Origin: Myxocyprinus asiaticus
Taxonomy: Eukaryota > Chordata > Actinopteri > Cypriniformes > Catostomidae
Assembly (NCBI RefSeq): GCF_019703515.2
Contig: NC_059382.1
Span: forward strand, 11,853,001 to 11,917,000
DNA: 64,000 nucleotides
Direction: 5' to 3'
The notes under the pieces are model-generated. The model searched no databases. It saw nothing but the letters and a program-made list of their open reading frames with translations, and was not told the origin of the DNA. Made by a program: the position numbers and the translations under genes. Shown here piece by piece: positions 45,815 through 56,183 of the stretch (positions within the stretch are counted from its first letter, which is position 1; the number at the start of each line of letters is the position of its first letter).

Positions 45815-46917
45815 GCAGCTGGGATTTACACCTGGCTTGTCACTTTTGTTGGCTTGCTAAAAATGAAAAGACTATGTAAGATACTAGCTAACAGATTGGA
45901 GATTAAAATGATACTAAGTTTGCCTTGTTTTAAATAAACACTAAAAACAGAATTAAAAATAAATTTTGTGTGAATTTTACTTTTGCTACGTAAAAATGAA
46001 CTTTTGGTGATATCTTCCAAAGTTTTTTGAATTTGCCGCAATTTTTTCTCTACATGTTGTTGTTATGGCAACAAGTAGGCCTAAACCCATGAAGTTTCAT
46101 CTAACCAGCATGTGTGGAAACATTTAAACCACATGTGCTACAACTAGCTCCGCGTTAGCTACCAAAAAAATTTTTTCTGCCCCAAACTATTTTCTCTTTC
46201 ACCGCGATACTTTCATCTTTCTCCGCATTAATGTCATTAATGCAATAGAGTTGCCAAGTGCCAATGCAGTGACCCGGTTAGAGAGTATGGAGCAGAGACA
46301 ACATAGTGAGATATAGCAGAGAATTGAGCCGAGAAAGAACATGAGGCAACAGTGTAACTATTTCAAGCCTTGGGCATCTCCAGCACAAAAGCTCTGCTGA
46401 ATCAGGTAAATTATGTTTGTGGTCAAGTAAGCATGTGATGCCCTGTTGTTTTATTAGAGAAACCCAATCCTGTGCTAAAGAAACGATCAATCTGTGATTG
46501 AAGAAGTGACTATGAATAGCTGGATTGGGGGCTTGTCTGTGAGCTTTGAGACCTATCTGTATTATATATTCCTAAAAGTTGGTGTAAATCAGCTAAAACA
46601 AACTTTTAGCTAATTAAAATTCAAAACTTCCTCTCTCCAAAATATTAATGGATCATCTTGTGCACAGATTTATCCATAAAATGCTCTAGAAAAATAATCT
46701 TTTTAAAATACACATGCCAGTATTGAGTAATTATCTCAGTTTTAAGATAAATGGATTAATTTGGCATTCATCGTATCAGTATGTAATTTGTAATATTCTG
46801 AAGAATCCTATACTAACTTGGAGGTTGCCACCAAATATTATTTAGCAGATTATGTTTGCCTTAAGTCTTTGTTTTTAAATTGGAAGTTATCAGTTTATTT
46901 GCCTTGTCTCTGGAACT
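45815..46917. other. Spacer, no gene seen
   Basis: AT-rich sequence without convincing reading frames, splice-bounded exons or inverted repeats. Confidence 0.45.
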
Positions 46918-47628
46918 TGTTAAAGACACCACATCTGCATATAATAACTTAAGGATCTTTATTTATCAGTTAAAATTCACATTTCAATTTATTGTGACTA
47001 GCAGACTTCATATAAAACTTTCATAAAAGAAAATATGTGGAGCATCTGCCGAGGGCTGGAGTCTTTCACTAATGTGTGCTGTAAATCGCACAATGGGCAG
47101 ATAGAAAAGAGTGTGATCGTAGACAAGTGTATGTGTTGTTGAAATCAGGAGCAGATCCGTAGGAAATATTTGAAGCGTAGTGAGGTGCAGAGAATAACGC
47201 CCAGCCGATTTGGAAGTAATCCCATTCCCTACACATGGGCAGAGATGAGGAATCCTCCACTGGCAATCCGTGAGTACAGAGAACAAGCATACAGCAAGCT
47301 GGAAGGCACACGCCCGACATGTGGGCAGAGACAGGCAACCAAACAACTTCACGAGACAGGACCAACTAGGCAGAGAGAGTAAGTTACTTCACATAAACAA
47401 TAATCTAGCAAAGACTCTGAGAACACAAAGGGTTTAAGTAGGGAGTGAATTAGAGGGGAAAAGGTGTTGCTAGCACACTAATCAGTGGCATGATCAGCAT
47501 TTCCCTGGGAACAATCAATGTTCCCATTGAAACACTGATCATGCATTCTGGCTTTGCCTGCGAGACATGAGGGAGTGAAAATAACAAAACACACAGAATA
47601 AACCGGCAAACTCACTGGAGCCATGACA
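46918..47628 (-). mobile_element. Probable LTR of a Gypsy-type element, minus orientation
   Basis: On the minus strand it runs from TGTCATGGCTCC to CTTTAACA. It contains AATAAATTG and AATAAAGATCC near its 3' end and a long pyrimidine-rich middle, the composition of the other LTRs here. Flanking 5-mers do not match, so the boundaries are approximate. No internal coding region adjoins it. Confidence 0.55.
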
Positions 47629-47930
47629 GCATCTGTTTGCTGGATGCCTTTTTAAATTTGGCTTATGGCATGCTGAAAAATAAATGCTAATACATACAAC
47701 ATATTGGTTGCTTGTACTAACAGAATTCAGGTTTATCACATTAAATGGCATGAATTTGTAAAATAAATAAATAATAAAAAAAGACAAATAAACAGTCACT
47801 TCAAGAGTCTTGTGTCCAAAAATCTAAATGGACCCAATGAAACACAAACAAAGAACTGTAGGTTCAGATTGAAGTGGCATAACCCAGGAACTTGAATTAG
47901 TAAAGTCTGAATGATCATAACCAGATGAAA
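47629..47930. other. Short AT-rich spacer
   Basis: Nothing recognised between the LTR and the DIRS-like element. Confidence 0.4.
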
Positions 47931-47934
47931 ATTT

Positions 47935-49303
47935 GAGCGCATGGGCTACACTCCCACCCCTGGGCCAGCACGAGGCGAGCACGGGCCCCGGCACCCAACT
48001 CGGCACAGCACCCCCGGACGGTCTTCCCAGTGGGGCATCAGCTCTGCTTCTCCACAAACCACCCATCCCGGGCATGATAAAACTGGTCGTTCCTCTGGTG
48101 CCAATAGCCCAGAGGCTGGGAGCCTGGTTAGCGCTCTCCAGCCCATTGCGATGGCTTATCAGGACGATCTGTCTTGGCTACGCGATCCAGTTCGCCAGAC
48201 ACCTGCCCAGGTTCAGTGGCATCCTCTTCATCTCGGTGCAACGCAAGGATGCCTCGGTCCTTCGGTTGGAGGTCGCTACCCTTCTGGCGAAGGGAGCGAT
48301 AGAGTCCGTCCCTCTAGCCAAGAAGCAACAAGGGCTTCTACAGCCCTTATTTTATTGTGCCCAAAAAAGGGGGTTTCAATTCTGGATCTGCGTACCTTGA
48401 ACGGGGCCTTATACAGGCTTCCATTCAAGATGCTAATGCAGAAGCGCATCCTGGCATCAGTGCGACATCAAGATTGGTTCAAGGCCGTTGACCTGAAGGA
48501 CACGTACTATGTGTCGAACCTTCCTCGAGGGGCGAGCGTACCAGTACAAGGTCCTCTCCTTCGGTCTGTCCCTATCCCCTCACGTCTTTACCAAAGTCGC
48601 AGAGGCTGCCCTGGCCCCGCTAAGGGAGAAGGGCATTCGCATCCTCAATTATCTCGACAACCGGCTGATCCTAGCCCACAAGATCTTTTGTGTGCACACA
48701 GGACCTTGTGCTTCAGCACCTCGACCAACTGGGGCTTCAGGTCAACCGGGAAAAGAGCAAGCTCTCCCCTGCGCAAAGCATATCTTTTCTCGGCATGGAG
48801 TTGGACTCGGTCACCATGACGGCACAGAGGACAGCAGTGCCACTGAAACAATTTCAGAGGCTCCTGGGGCATATGGTATCCTCTGCGGTGGTACTTCCCC
48901 TCAGTTTGATGCATATGAGACCGCTCTAGCACTGGCTACAGGCTTGAGTCCCAAGGTGTGCCACCCAGCATGTGACAATCACACCAGGGTGCCGCCACCA
49001 CACCTTCAGCCCTTGGTCAGACCTGGCAATTCTATGGGCAGGGGTTCCCTTAGAGCAGGTCTCGATGCGTGTCGTTTTCAGGCCCCGCAGAGGCTTCAGC
49101 CATTAATTCAGGGCAAGCATGTGTTGTTACGAATGGACAACACAGCGATGGTGGCATACATAAACCGCCAGGGTGGCGTACACTCACGTTGCATGTCAAA
49201 ACTCACCTGCCGCCTCCTCCTTTGGAGTCAGCAGACGTTGAAGTCTCTGCGAGCCACTCACGACCCGGTTATCCTCAATCGTGCAGCAGATGCGCTCTCA
49301 TGA
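47935..49303 (+). pseudogene. DIRS reverse transcriptase / RNase H, frameshifted
   Basis: The RT fingers region is at about 48200-48500 (EVATLLAKGAIESVP; KKGVSILDLRTLNGALYRLP in the next frame). RT palm lies at 48509-48690 (YQYKVLSFGLSLSPHVFTKV), with the catalytic box reading NYLDNRLILAHK, where the second Asp of the usual YLDD-type motif is Asn. The RNase H signature LLRMDNTAMVAYINRQGG is near 49120-49175. At least three frame changes break the domain, so no enzyme can be made. Confidence 0.88.
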
Positions 49304-49638
49304 CAGGTAACGCTCCGCAGAGAGTCGAGACTCCACCCCCACGTAGTCCAGATGATTTGGGAGAGATTCGGGGAGGTGCAGATGGATCTGTTCGCCTACC
49401 GAGAGTCCTCTCACTGCCCCCTTTGGTACTCCCTGTCCGAGGCTTCCCTCGGCACAGATGCCTTGGCACACAGCTGGCCTCAGTGTCTGCGCAAGTACAG
49501 ACATTGTGCAAAGTCAGGGAGGATGGGGAGCAAGTCCTGATGGTTGTGCCGTACTGGCCCAGCCAGACTTGGTTCTCAGACCTGATGCTCCTGGCAGTAG
49601 CTCCTGGCAGTAGCCCTTCCCTGGCATAATCCGCTGAG

Positions 49639-50736
49639 GTGGGACCTTTTCACTCAGGGGCAGGGCACGATCCGGCACCCGTGGCCAGACCTCTGGAACC
49701 TCCATGTCTGGCTCCTGTACGGGACACGGAAGACCTAGCAGGCCTTTCGCCAACGGTGATAGACACGATCACCCAGGCCAGAGCCCCCTCCATGAGGCAG
49801 CTGTACGCCCTGAAGTGGCGTCTTTTCGTGAACTGGTGTTCTTCCCATGGGGAAGATCCACAGAGGTGCGTGGTCGGGTCTGTGTTGTCCTTCTTACAGG
49901 AGGGGCTGGAGAGACGGCTGTCTCCCTCCACCCTGAAAGTGTACGTGGCTGCCATAGCAGCATATCACGATACACTGGCTGGGAGACCCTCACGGCAGCA
50001 TGACCTGATCATCAGGATCCTCAGGGGCACAAGGAGATTGAATCCTCCTAGACCGCACATGATTCCCTCTAGGGATCTCTCTGTGGTCCTGTCGGCCTTA
50101 CAGAGAGCCCCATTTGAGCCCCTGGAGGAGGCCGAGCTCAGCAGTCTGTCGCTGAATATGGCTCTCCTGGTAGCGCTCACCTCTATCAAGAGGGTTGGGG
50201 AACTGCAGGCGCTCTATGTCACCAGCGAATGCCTGGAGTTCGGGCCGGGACACTCTCATGTGATCTTGAGACCCCGGCCCGGTTACATGCCCAAAATTCC
50301 CACCACTCCATTTCGGGATCAGGTGGTGAACCTGCAAGCGCTCCCTTCAGAGGAGGAAGACCCAACCTTATAGTTGTTGTATCCAGTTCGCACCCTGCGC
50401 ATCTATCTGGACCGCACAGAAAGCTTTAGACGCTCGGAGCAGCTCTTTGTCTGTTTTGGAGGACAGCAGAAGGGGAAAGCTGTCTCCAAACAGAGGCAGG
50501 CCCATTAGATTTTGGATGCCATATCTTTGGCTTGCCAATCGCAAGAACTGCCGTGCCATTTGGGAGTTTGGGCGCACTCCACCAGACGTATTGCATCCTC
50601 CTGGGCACTGGCGAATGGCGCCTCTCTAACAGACATAAGCAGAGCAGCGGGTTGGGCTACACTCAATAACTTTGCCAGGTTCTACCTCCACATAGAACCA
50701 GTTTCGGCCCGAGTGTTACTAGGTATCAACAGGTAA
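49639..50736 (+). pseudogene. DIRS tyrosine recombinase, broken near the C-terminus
   Basis: The N-terminal core-binding part is at 49750-50000 (TITQARAPSMRQLYALKWRL; SPSTLKVYVAAIAAYHD). The catalytic domain has the first Arg in LTSIKRVGELQALYV (about 50180-50215). After a stop at 50371-50373 and a frame change it continues at 50512-50736 with HSTRRIASSWAL, ISRAAGWATLNNFARFY. This gives the second Arg, the Trp of the AGW box and the nucleophilic Tyr. All recognisable catalytic residues are present but in two frames. Confidence 0.9.
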
Positions 50737-51249
50737 AGGTCGGGCAGCCGGTTGGGTGTATCACTTGCATTAGTGCCTTTCCCCTCTCGAGGTGATAATG
50801 TGTCTTGTCCATAACAGTTCCCCGTAACTGGTGAAAACTGGACACCCTCTCGACTTCTTAAGCACTGTCCAGTGACGAACTCGGCAGAGGAGTAATGCCA
50901 CCAGGCCTGGTACTCATGGTTTGGCCCTTTTCAGATGAGCCCGTGTACTTGGGCTCAATGTTCCATATGTGGTGATTCCCCCCTCGGTAATCCCGTATGA
51001 TGTATTTCCACTGTTCGGTTTCCCTGTCGGTGAACACTGTGTCTTTCCCTCGGCAGAGCTTTGCTCTGCCTCAGCCACTGTGGCTGTGTACCCTCTTCAT
51101 AGATAGGGTCCTCCCCAGGGGTTTCATTCCATATGCGAACTTCCTGGTCGGTAAGTCCATGTGATGTATTCTCCACATGTTAACCTCCTTCAGGTAGGAT
51201 GTGGTCTCTGTAGTGATCTCCCTCCAGGAGAGGGAAGAGCACTTCCCCA

Positions 51250-51872
51250 GCACTATTCTATCAGGTGCTCAGCAGGAAATTATTTAATACAGAAATCAGG
51301 AAAGGCCACCGCCTGTAGCCTCCTCTGGTAAGTGCTCTCCTCCCACCCTTAACAGGACCAGGGAGGTGCCTTACCTGACAAGCTGGAAGGTCACGATGTG
51401 GTTGAACGCTCGCTGCGAGGCACACAGCAGCTTGCCCATGTCTGCTCCGCTGTACCCCGTGACACAGTTCAGCGCCTGTGGCGTTTAGTATAGGGAACCC
51501 TAGTGTCACTACATCGACGCAACGTCGAGTGAGTGACAGATAGAGAACGTCTCGGTTACTGATGTAACCTCCATTCCCTGATGGAGGGAATGAGACGTTG
51601 TGTCCCTCCTGCCACAGCACTGAACCGACCACTGACATGGCCGGGACTCTCTCTCGGCTCCTCAGCACAAATCTGAATGAGTGGTGCACGCCATCTCCTT
51701 TTATACCCATATGTCCGGGGTGGAGAGTGGCATGAAAATTCCACTCACCAATTCTCATTGGCCTTTTCTGAATAAATCAGAGGTGATTGGGTCTCTCAAG
51801 AGCGAACCCCTAGTGTCACCACATCGACACCACGTCTCATTCCCTCTAGAATGGAGGTTACATCAGTAACCA
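51250..51872 (-). repeat. DIRS terminal repeat region
   Basis: GGTTACTGATGTAACCTCC lies at 51554-51572 (+) and again inverted at 51854-51872. The segment with GTCGATGT-GTGACACTAGGG occurs at about 51495-51525 and 51795-51835 (minus sense). GAACGAGACG/GAATGAGACG-type sequence follows each palindromic CCTCC-ATGGAGG. Direct plus inverted terminal copies are what DIRS elements need for circular replication. The stretch at 51250-51490 read on the minus strand looks like element leader, so an inverted second fragment may be joined here. Confidence 0.75.
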
Positions 51873-51982
51873 AGATGTTTTTGTTTCATTCTGCTGCACT
51901 TTTATCATTCTGTACTAAAAGCACTAATATTTAAATGGCTTTTCAGGACATCTCGGCACAAATAGTGACAAAAAAAATTATG

Positions 51983-52928
51983 TTACACATAGACTTTCCT
52001 GCATAAGATTTTTAGGAGATTATTACATACTTCATGGCTGTTTAATCCATAAACTATTGGATTCAGAAGTGGAGGCACTAGAAAAATTTGCATCACCATT
52101 ATCTTTTGCAGATCAATGTTTATGTTTTTGAACCTGTAGGACAGAATGGTGAAAGTTGTGACATTCTCGTACATGATGAAAATGGCCAGTTGAGCAAGAC
52201 AGGTGTTGATGGCCTTGCTCTTTGCTTCAGATCTTCTTGTGACCAAGCATGTGATCAAAATCTTCACATAGGAAAATACTTGAATAGAAAAACTTATAAC
52301 CTGCATTACTGCAGTGTTGAACAAACCTACAATGTTATTGACTGTGGTATTACTGGTATAAGTCAGTTTAAGGAGAGAGGGGTTATCATAAAACACATTC
52401 ATAATGTTAGTTCTGCACCTGGGGTGCTTTCCCTGCAAGGAAAACATGAAAAACACAACTATGAAAAACAAGATCAAGGCCCCAAACAAGAGCCACAGTT
52501 ATCATCACAAACTTTGGTGTCATGAGGGCATTATATCGCGGAGGCATACAAATGGCAATATAACGATCAAAAGCCATGGCAGCCAGTATGAACAAAACAC
52601 CTCTCCCATACATGTGAAGCAAGGTAGCCTGGAGCACACAGAGGGGATAGTAGGTATCACTAGTTTCAGTCACAATGTCAGAGAGAACCTTGGGAAGCAT
52701 GGAGGTGATTCCAACAAGATCATTCAGTGGAAGGTTGAACATAATGAAATACATTGGCTTGTGGAGACTTTGCTGCAACATAATGAGGAGCAGCAGTGTC
52801 AGATTACTAAAAACGCAAAATAAGTACATGAAGATGCCAACAAAAATTATGGGATATTTGGCTCCTGGAGAAATGCAAAATGGATCAATGGTCAGCTCAA
52901 AACTGACTATGATGGAAAAGTTCACCAT
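51983..52928 (-). pseudogene. Olfactory receptor, full length with one frameshift
   Basis: From the ATG at 52928 the minus strand reads a normal OR: N-glycosylation site NFS (residues 3-5), LHKPMY at 55-60, the hallmark MAFDRYIAIC at 118-127, then TM4. Near 52455-52465, at a T-rich tract in TM4 (GLDLVF), the frame slips by one base. TM5-TM7 continue in the next frame to the normal end (PPLLNPIVYGLNSHEV, stop at 51983). No other damage was seen. It is either a very young pseudogene or an assembly error in a homopolymer. Its subfamily resembles the OR at 34498 more than that at 5582. Confidence 0.9.
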
Positions 52929-53326
52929 TACGACTCTGGAATGTGGGAAATTGGAGATGACAAGTACTTTGATATTGAATCGATTCCATATTACCCCAAA
53001 TTTCCCATCTATAGTTGAAAAATAAATAATTAAGTATGCTTGATTTGTCACTCACCTCATGCATTAAAAGAGTGCCTTTGTCTTGATGTTGTCATCAGCA
53101 AGGTAATGCTAGATGCATGAAAGCAAGTTGATGTCTTATATAGACAGACTTACTAATCTATATATTAATGTGGATGATGTCAGATCTTACTGACGTTATC
53201 CACATTAAAACCCTTAAAGATCAAAAATCTGAAAAAAGATGCATGGTAGGGTCAGTATGCCAATTGCAGGAGGCAGAAGTGAAATGTGGAACTTTGTAAC
53301 CGCCACGGTGATGCAGTTGTTAAGAG
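52929..53326. other. OR 5' flank
   Basis: Upstream region of the minus-strand OR. A TATATAGAC motif (53138 area) could be promoter-related but is unproven. Confidence 0.35.
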
Positions 53327-53330
53327 TTAA

Positions 53331-53744
53331 AGGTGCACTCAGTAATTTTGTTCCTCATTAAAAAGGTTGTATTTATCAAGAAATTAATTGCAATTTTGAA
53401 ACATTTTTCTAAAATTATGACCACTTACATAAGATGAAGACTAAAGTCATATCAGTAACCTTATAAAAGCTGTTTTATTCTACATGGAGAGGGTCTCCTC
53501 ATGGGGGATGCCATGTCAGGATCACATGAACAGCTGAATACTGCTAGCTTAATTTTAGGAACTGCCCTGTTATTGGACACTTTTACTCATAGATCAAATT
53601 AATCATTACTTACTGTGGCTAGAGAATTTCTACAATGGCATCAGTAACTAAAAACTATTGTGTTTGAATGATGCTACTACATCCATGCCCTGAGGTGTCA
53701 GTTAAGTCCAAGACAACATGAACATAAACTTGATGAATGCACCT
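53331..53744. mobile_element. Small MITE with TTAA target
   Basis: AGGTGCA at the left and TGCACCT at the right are each bordered by TTAA (53327-53330 and 53745-53748). The element is 414 bp with no reading frame. The TTAA duplication suggests a piggyBac-type origin. The terminal repeats are only 7 bp, so confidence is moderate. Confidence 0.65.
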
Positions 53745-53804
53745 TTAACTAAAATGACATCAAACAGATTTGTTTCATCGTCACATCTATATATTGCAAA
53801 TATA

Positions 53805-54050
53805 GCAGTGGTGGCTCAGTGGTTAAGGCTCTGGGTTATTGCTCAGAAGGTCAGGGGTTCAAGCCCCAGCACCACCAAAATGCCACTGTTAGGCCCTTGA
53901 GCAAAGCCCTTGACCCTATCTGCTCCAGGGGCACCATATCATAGTTGACCCTGCACTCTGATCCCAGCTTGGCTGGGATATGTGAAAAAAGAGTTTTTCA
54001 CTGTATATGTGCAAATGTGTGATAAATCAATAAAATTATTTTTAAATATG
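53805..54050 (+). mobile_element. tRNA-derived SINE
   Basis: The 5' region has an RNA polymerase III A box (GTGGCTCAGTGGTTAAGGC) and B box (GGGTTCAAGCCCC) with tRNA-like spacing. A central body follows (GACCCTGCACTCTGATCCC, GCTTGGCTGGGATATG) and an A/T-rich tail (AATCAATAAAATTATTTTT). It is copied by LINE machinery. It is distinct from the SINE family at 60452-60846. Confidence 0.9.
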
Positions 54051-54447
54051 GTTTCATACAAAGTATAGTTACTAGGGCTGTCAATCAATTAAAACATTTA
54101 ATTAATTACATTATAGGCTGATTAATTAATAAAATTCATCACAGTTAATAGCACATATATATATTTGCTGAGAAAGGCCCTCAGATAACAATAATTCGAT
54201 ATATAATGGTTAAATAATTATAAACAGTTATATTTAAATTTTTATTCATATAATATATAGTACATTATAAATATCATAATTTAGATCATCAAAATGCATT
54301 ACATTATTGTGGCAGACGAGTAAAGCGTTGATAAGACAATACAAAAGTGTCTTTAAAAGGCAACAATGACGCATGCAATATGTCCACAGCAATCCATTAT
54401 GCAATAGAATTGGTCAGTCTGTGCGAGAGAGATTTATTATAGGCAGA

Positions 54448-54602
54448 TGTTATTTGCACCCTGGTGCAAATAATGGTATATGCTATTTACACCCCAGGTG
54501 CAAATAGTGGCAGATATTATTTGCACCCCAACCCTGGTGCAAATAATGGTAGATACTAATTGCACCCTGCTGCAAATAGTTTCAGATACTATTTGCACCC
54601 AT
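54448..54602. repeat. Tandem array of small palindromes
   Basis: Four successive imperfect palindromes, each of the form TATTTGCACC...GGTGCAAATA, lie at about 54450-54473, 54484-54507, 54515-54546 and 54557-54578, with a half unit at 54590-54600. They are joined by (A/G)TGG(T/C)AGATA spacers (period about 33-42 bp). Related units return at 55083-55142, so this may mark both ends of a nested palindromic element. Confidence 0.85.
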
Positions 54603-55179
54603 ATTTAAATACTAACATACAGTATGGGCATCTCTGCAGTGTGTTTATTGTGTTTATTTAGAGTCCCACAGACACACTACATTAACCCCTACCCCTAAAC
54701 CTTAGAAAAAATAACCTTGGTTTGATGCAATCTACACACAAGCAATACCGAGCCGCAGGAGTAAGAGGAACGGAATGGGTGCAATCGACAGACCCCGCCT
54801 CCGGATCAAACCCTTCTCTACACTGCTCGACATTCACCGTGACCAAATCACTGCGATGAAATCAACAGTTATATTCATTTTTATCTTTTATTTTAAGTAG
54901 TATTAAAGGCAATATCATGAGTGGAAACAGGAAATCGGATGGGAAAACGAGTGGGACAAAATGCAGATTCGAACCGCAGTCACTAGGACAACAGTACACA
55001 TTTACACCGTCTTTACACCCCACGCCACTGCAGTGACAGCTATTGTTAGGTTTGTCGTATATTTCCTAGTTCCCCCCCATTTGGGGTGCAAATAGTTGCC
55101 CTGTGTGGTAGATGCTACTGTATTTACACCGGTGTGCAAATAGACACTCCGTTTATGATAAGGGCTTTTCTGGTGGCGT

Positions 55180-55720
55180 GTCCATGATTCACAGGCATAG
55201 AGGAATATGGAGATCACTAGTGAGTGCATCAGTCTGATCACTCAGCTCAAAGATCAGACTGATGCACTCACTAGTGATCTCCATATTCCTCTATGCCTGT
55301 GAATCATGGACCATAACAGCTTACTTAGAGAAAAGGATTAAGGCCACAGAGATGAGATGCTTCCGAAAGATCCTTGGCGTCTCGTACAAAGATCATGTCA
55401 CCAATGAAGAGATACGGCAAATGATCAGACAAGCCATTGGACCTCATGAGGACCTCCTGACCACTGTGAAAAAACGCAAACTGCAGTGGTACGGGCATGT
55501 CTCTAGATCATCAGGACTTTCCAAGACAATCCTGCAAGGCACTGTACAAGGGAAAAGAAAGAGAGGCAGGCAGAGAAAGAGGTGGGAAGACAACATTCAA
55601 GAGTGGACAGGCTTGACATTGAGCGACTCCCTGAGAAAGACAGAGAATCAAGAGGAATGGAGGAAGCTGGTTGTTCGGTTTTGTGTGGTGCCCCAACGGT
55701 CTACCAGACTAAGGGACTGA
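55180..55720 (+). mobile_element. LINE ORF2 3' end with inverted 5' piece
   Basis: At 55262-55720 it encodes the C-terminal region of a non-LTR retrotransposon (LYACESWTITAYLEKRIKA; HEDLLTTVKKRKLQWYGHV; RQRKRWEDNIQEWTG), ending near a stop and a CTGAACTGAACTG tail. Its first 60 bases (55252-55311) are present in perfect inverted form at 55180-55239, separated by 12 bases. Such 5' inversions arise by twin priming during LINE insertion. The fragment has no RT active site. Confidence 0.88.
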
Positions 55721-56183
55721 ACTGAACTGTGTCAGTGTATACTGTACATGTGTCAGACGCACGCTTTAGGAGCATCTTATTTTGACTGTGTCGTGTCAAA
55801 AACACAGTGTTTTTAAGTCACTGTGTCAAGTTAAAACTAGTTTGAAACTTACAAAAAGATGTATCGAAATCCCTGCTTCAGAACTGGGCTCTGTCCAACT
55901 GTGTTTAAAGGCAAGAATGTGTTCTTTTCTTATGCTGTAGATAGTGTCAAGAAAGCCTGGGTGTGGTTTGTTGTCTGTACAGCTACGCGTTGCCTATACA
56001 GCTGTAGTTCTGCTGACTGCCCCCTGCTGAATAAGAGTGGAACATGAAGCTTGAATTGCTGTGATGATATGGATACTATATAGTTCATGGTCATGATAAA
56101 TTGTGTAAAAATTTCAATGCATTATTTTTAATATAATTATTCACACCAAAATAACGAGTTAAACTGACAGCCCTAAAAGTTAC

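Larger units (their letters stand above)
47931..51872 (+). mobile_element. DIRS1-like retrotransposon (tyrosine recombinase type), decayed
   Basis: The GC content rises sharply here relative to the flanks. Plus-strand domains occur in DIRS order: reverse transcriptase and RNase H (about 47935-49303), then a tyrosine recombinase (49639-50736). The right end (51250-51872) contains the characteristic inverted and repeated terminal sequences. DIRS elements have inverted rather than direct terminal repeats and use the recombinase instead of a DDE integrase. The left terminus and gag are not recognisable, so the copy is 5'-truncated. Confidence 0.9.
54073..56175. mobile_element. hAT-like element, composite
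   Basis: The ends are TAGGGCTGTCA (54073) and its complement (TGACAGCCCTA, to 56175). Flanks ATAGTTAC (54065-54072) and AAAGTTAC (56176-56183) match at 7 of 8, the hAT target length. The body holds a cluster of palindromes (54448-54602) and a LINE 3' fragment with a hairpin (55180-55720), so it is a host for later insertions. No hAT transposase remains. Confidence 0.85.

Noticed and set aside
52088..53025. Long plus-strand open frames opposite the OR at 51983-52928
   Set aside because: They are antisense shadows of a clear OR; no domain or start context supports them.
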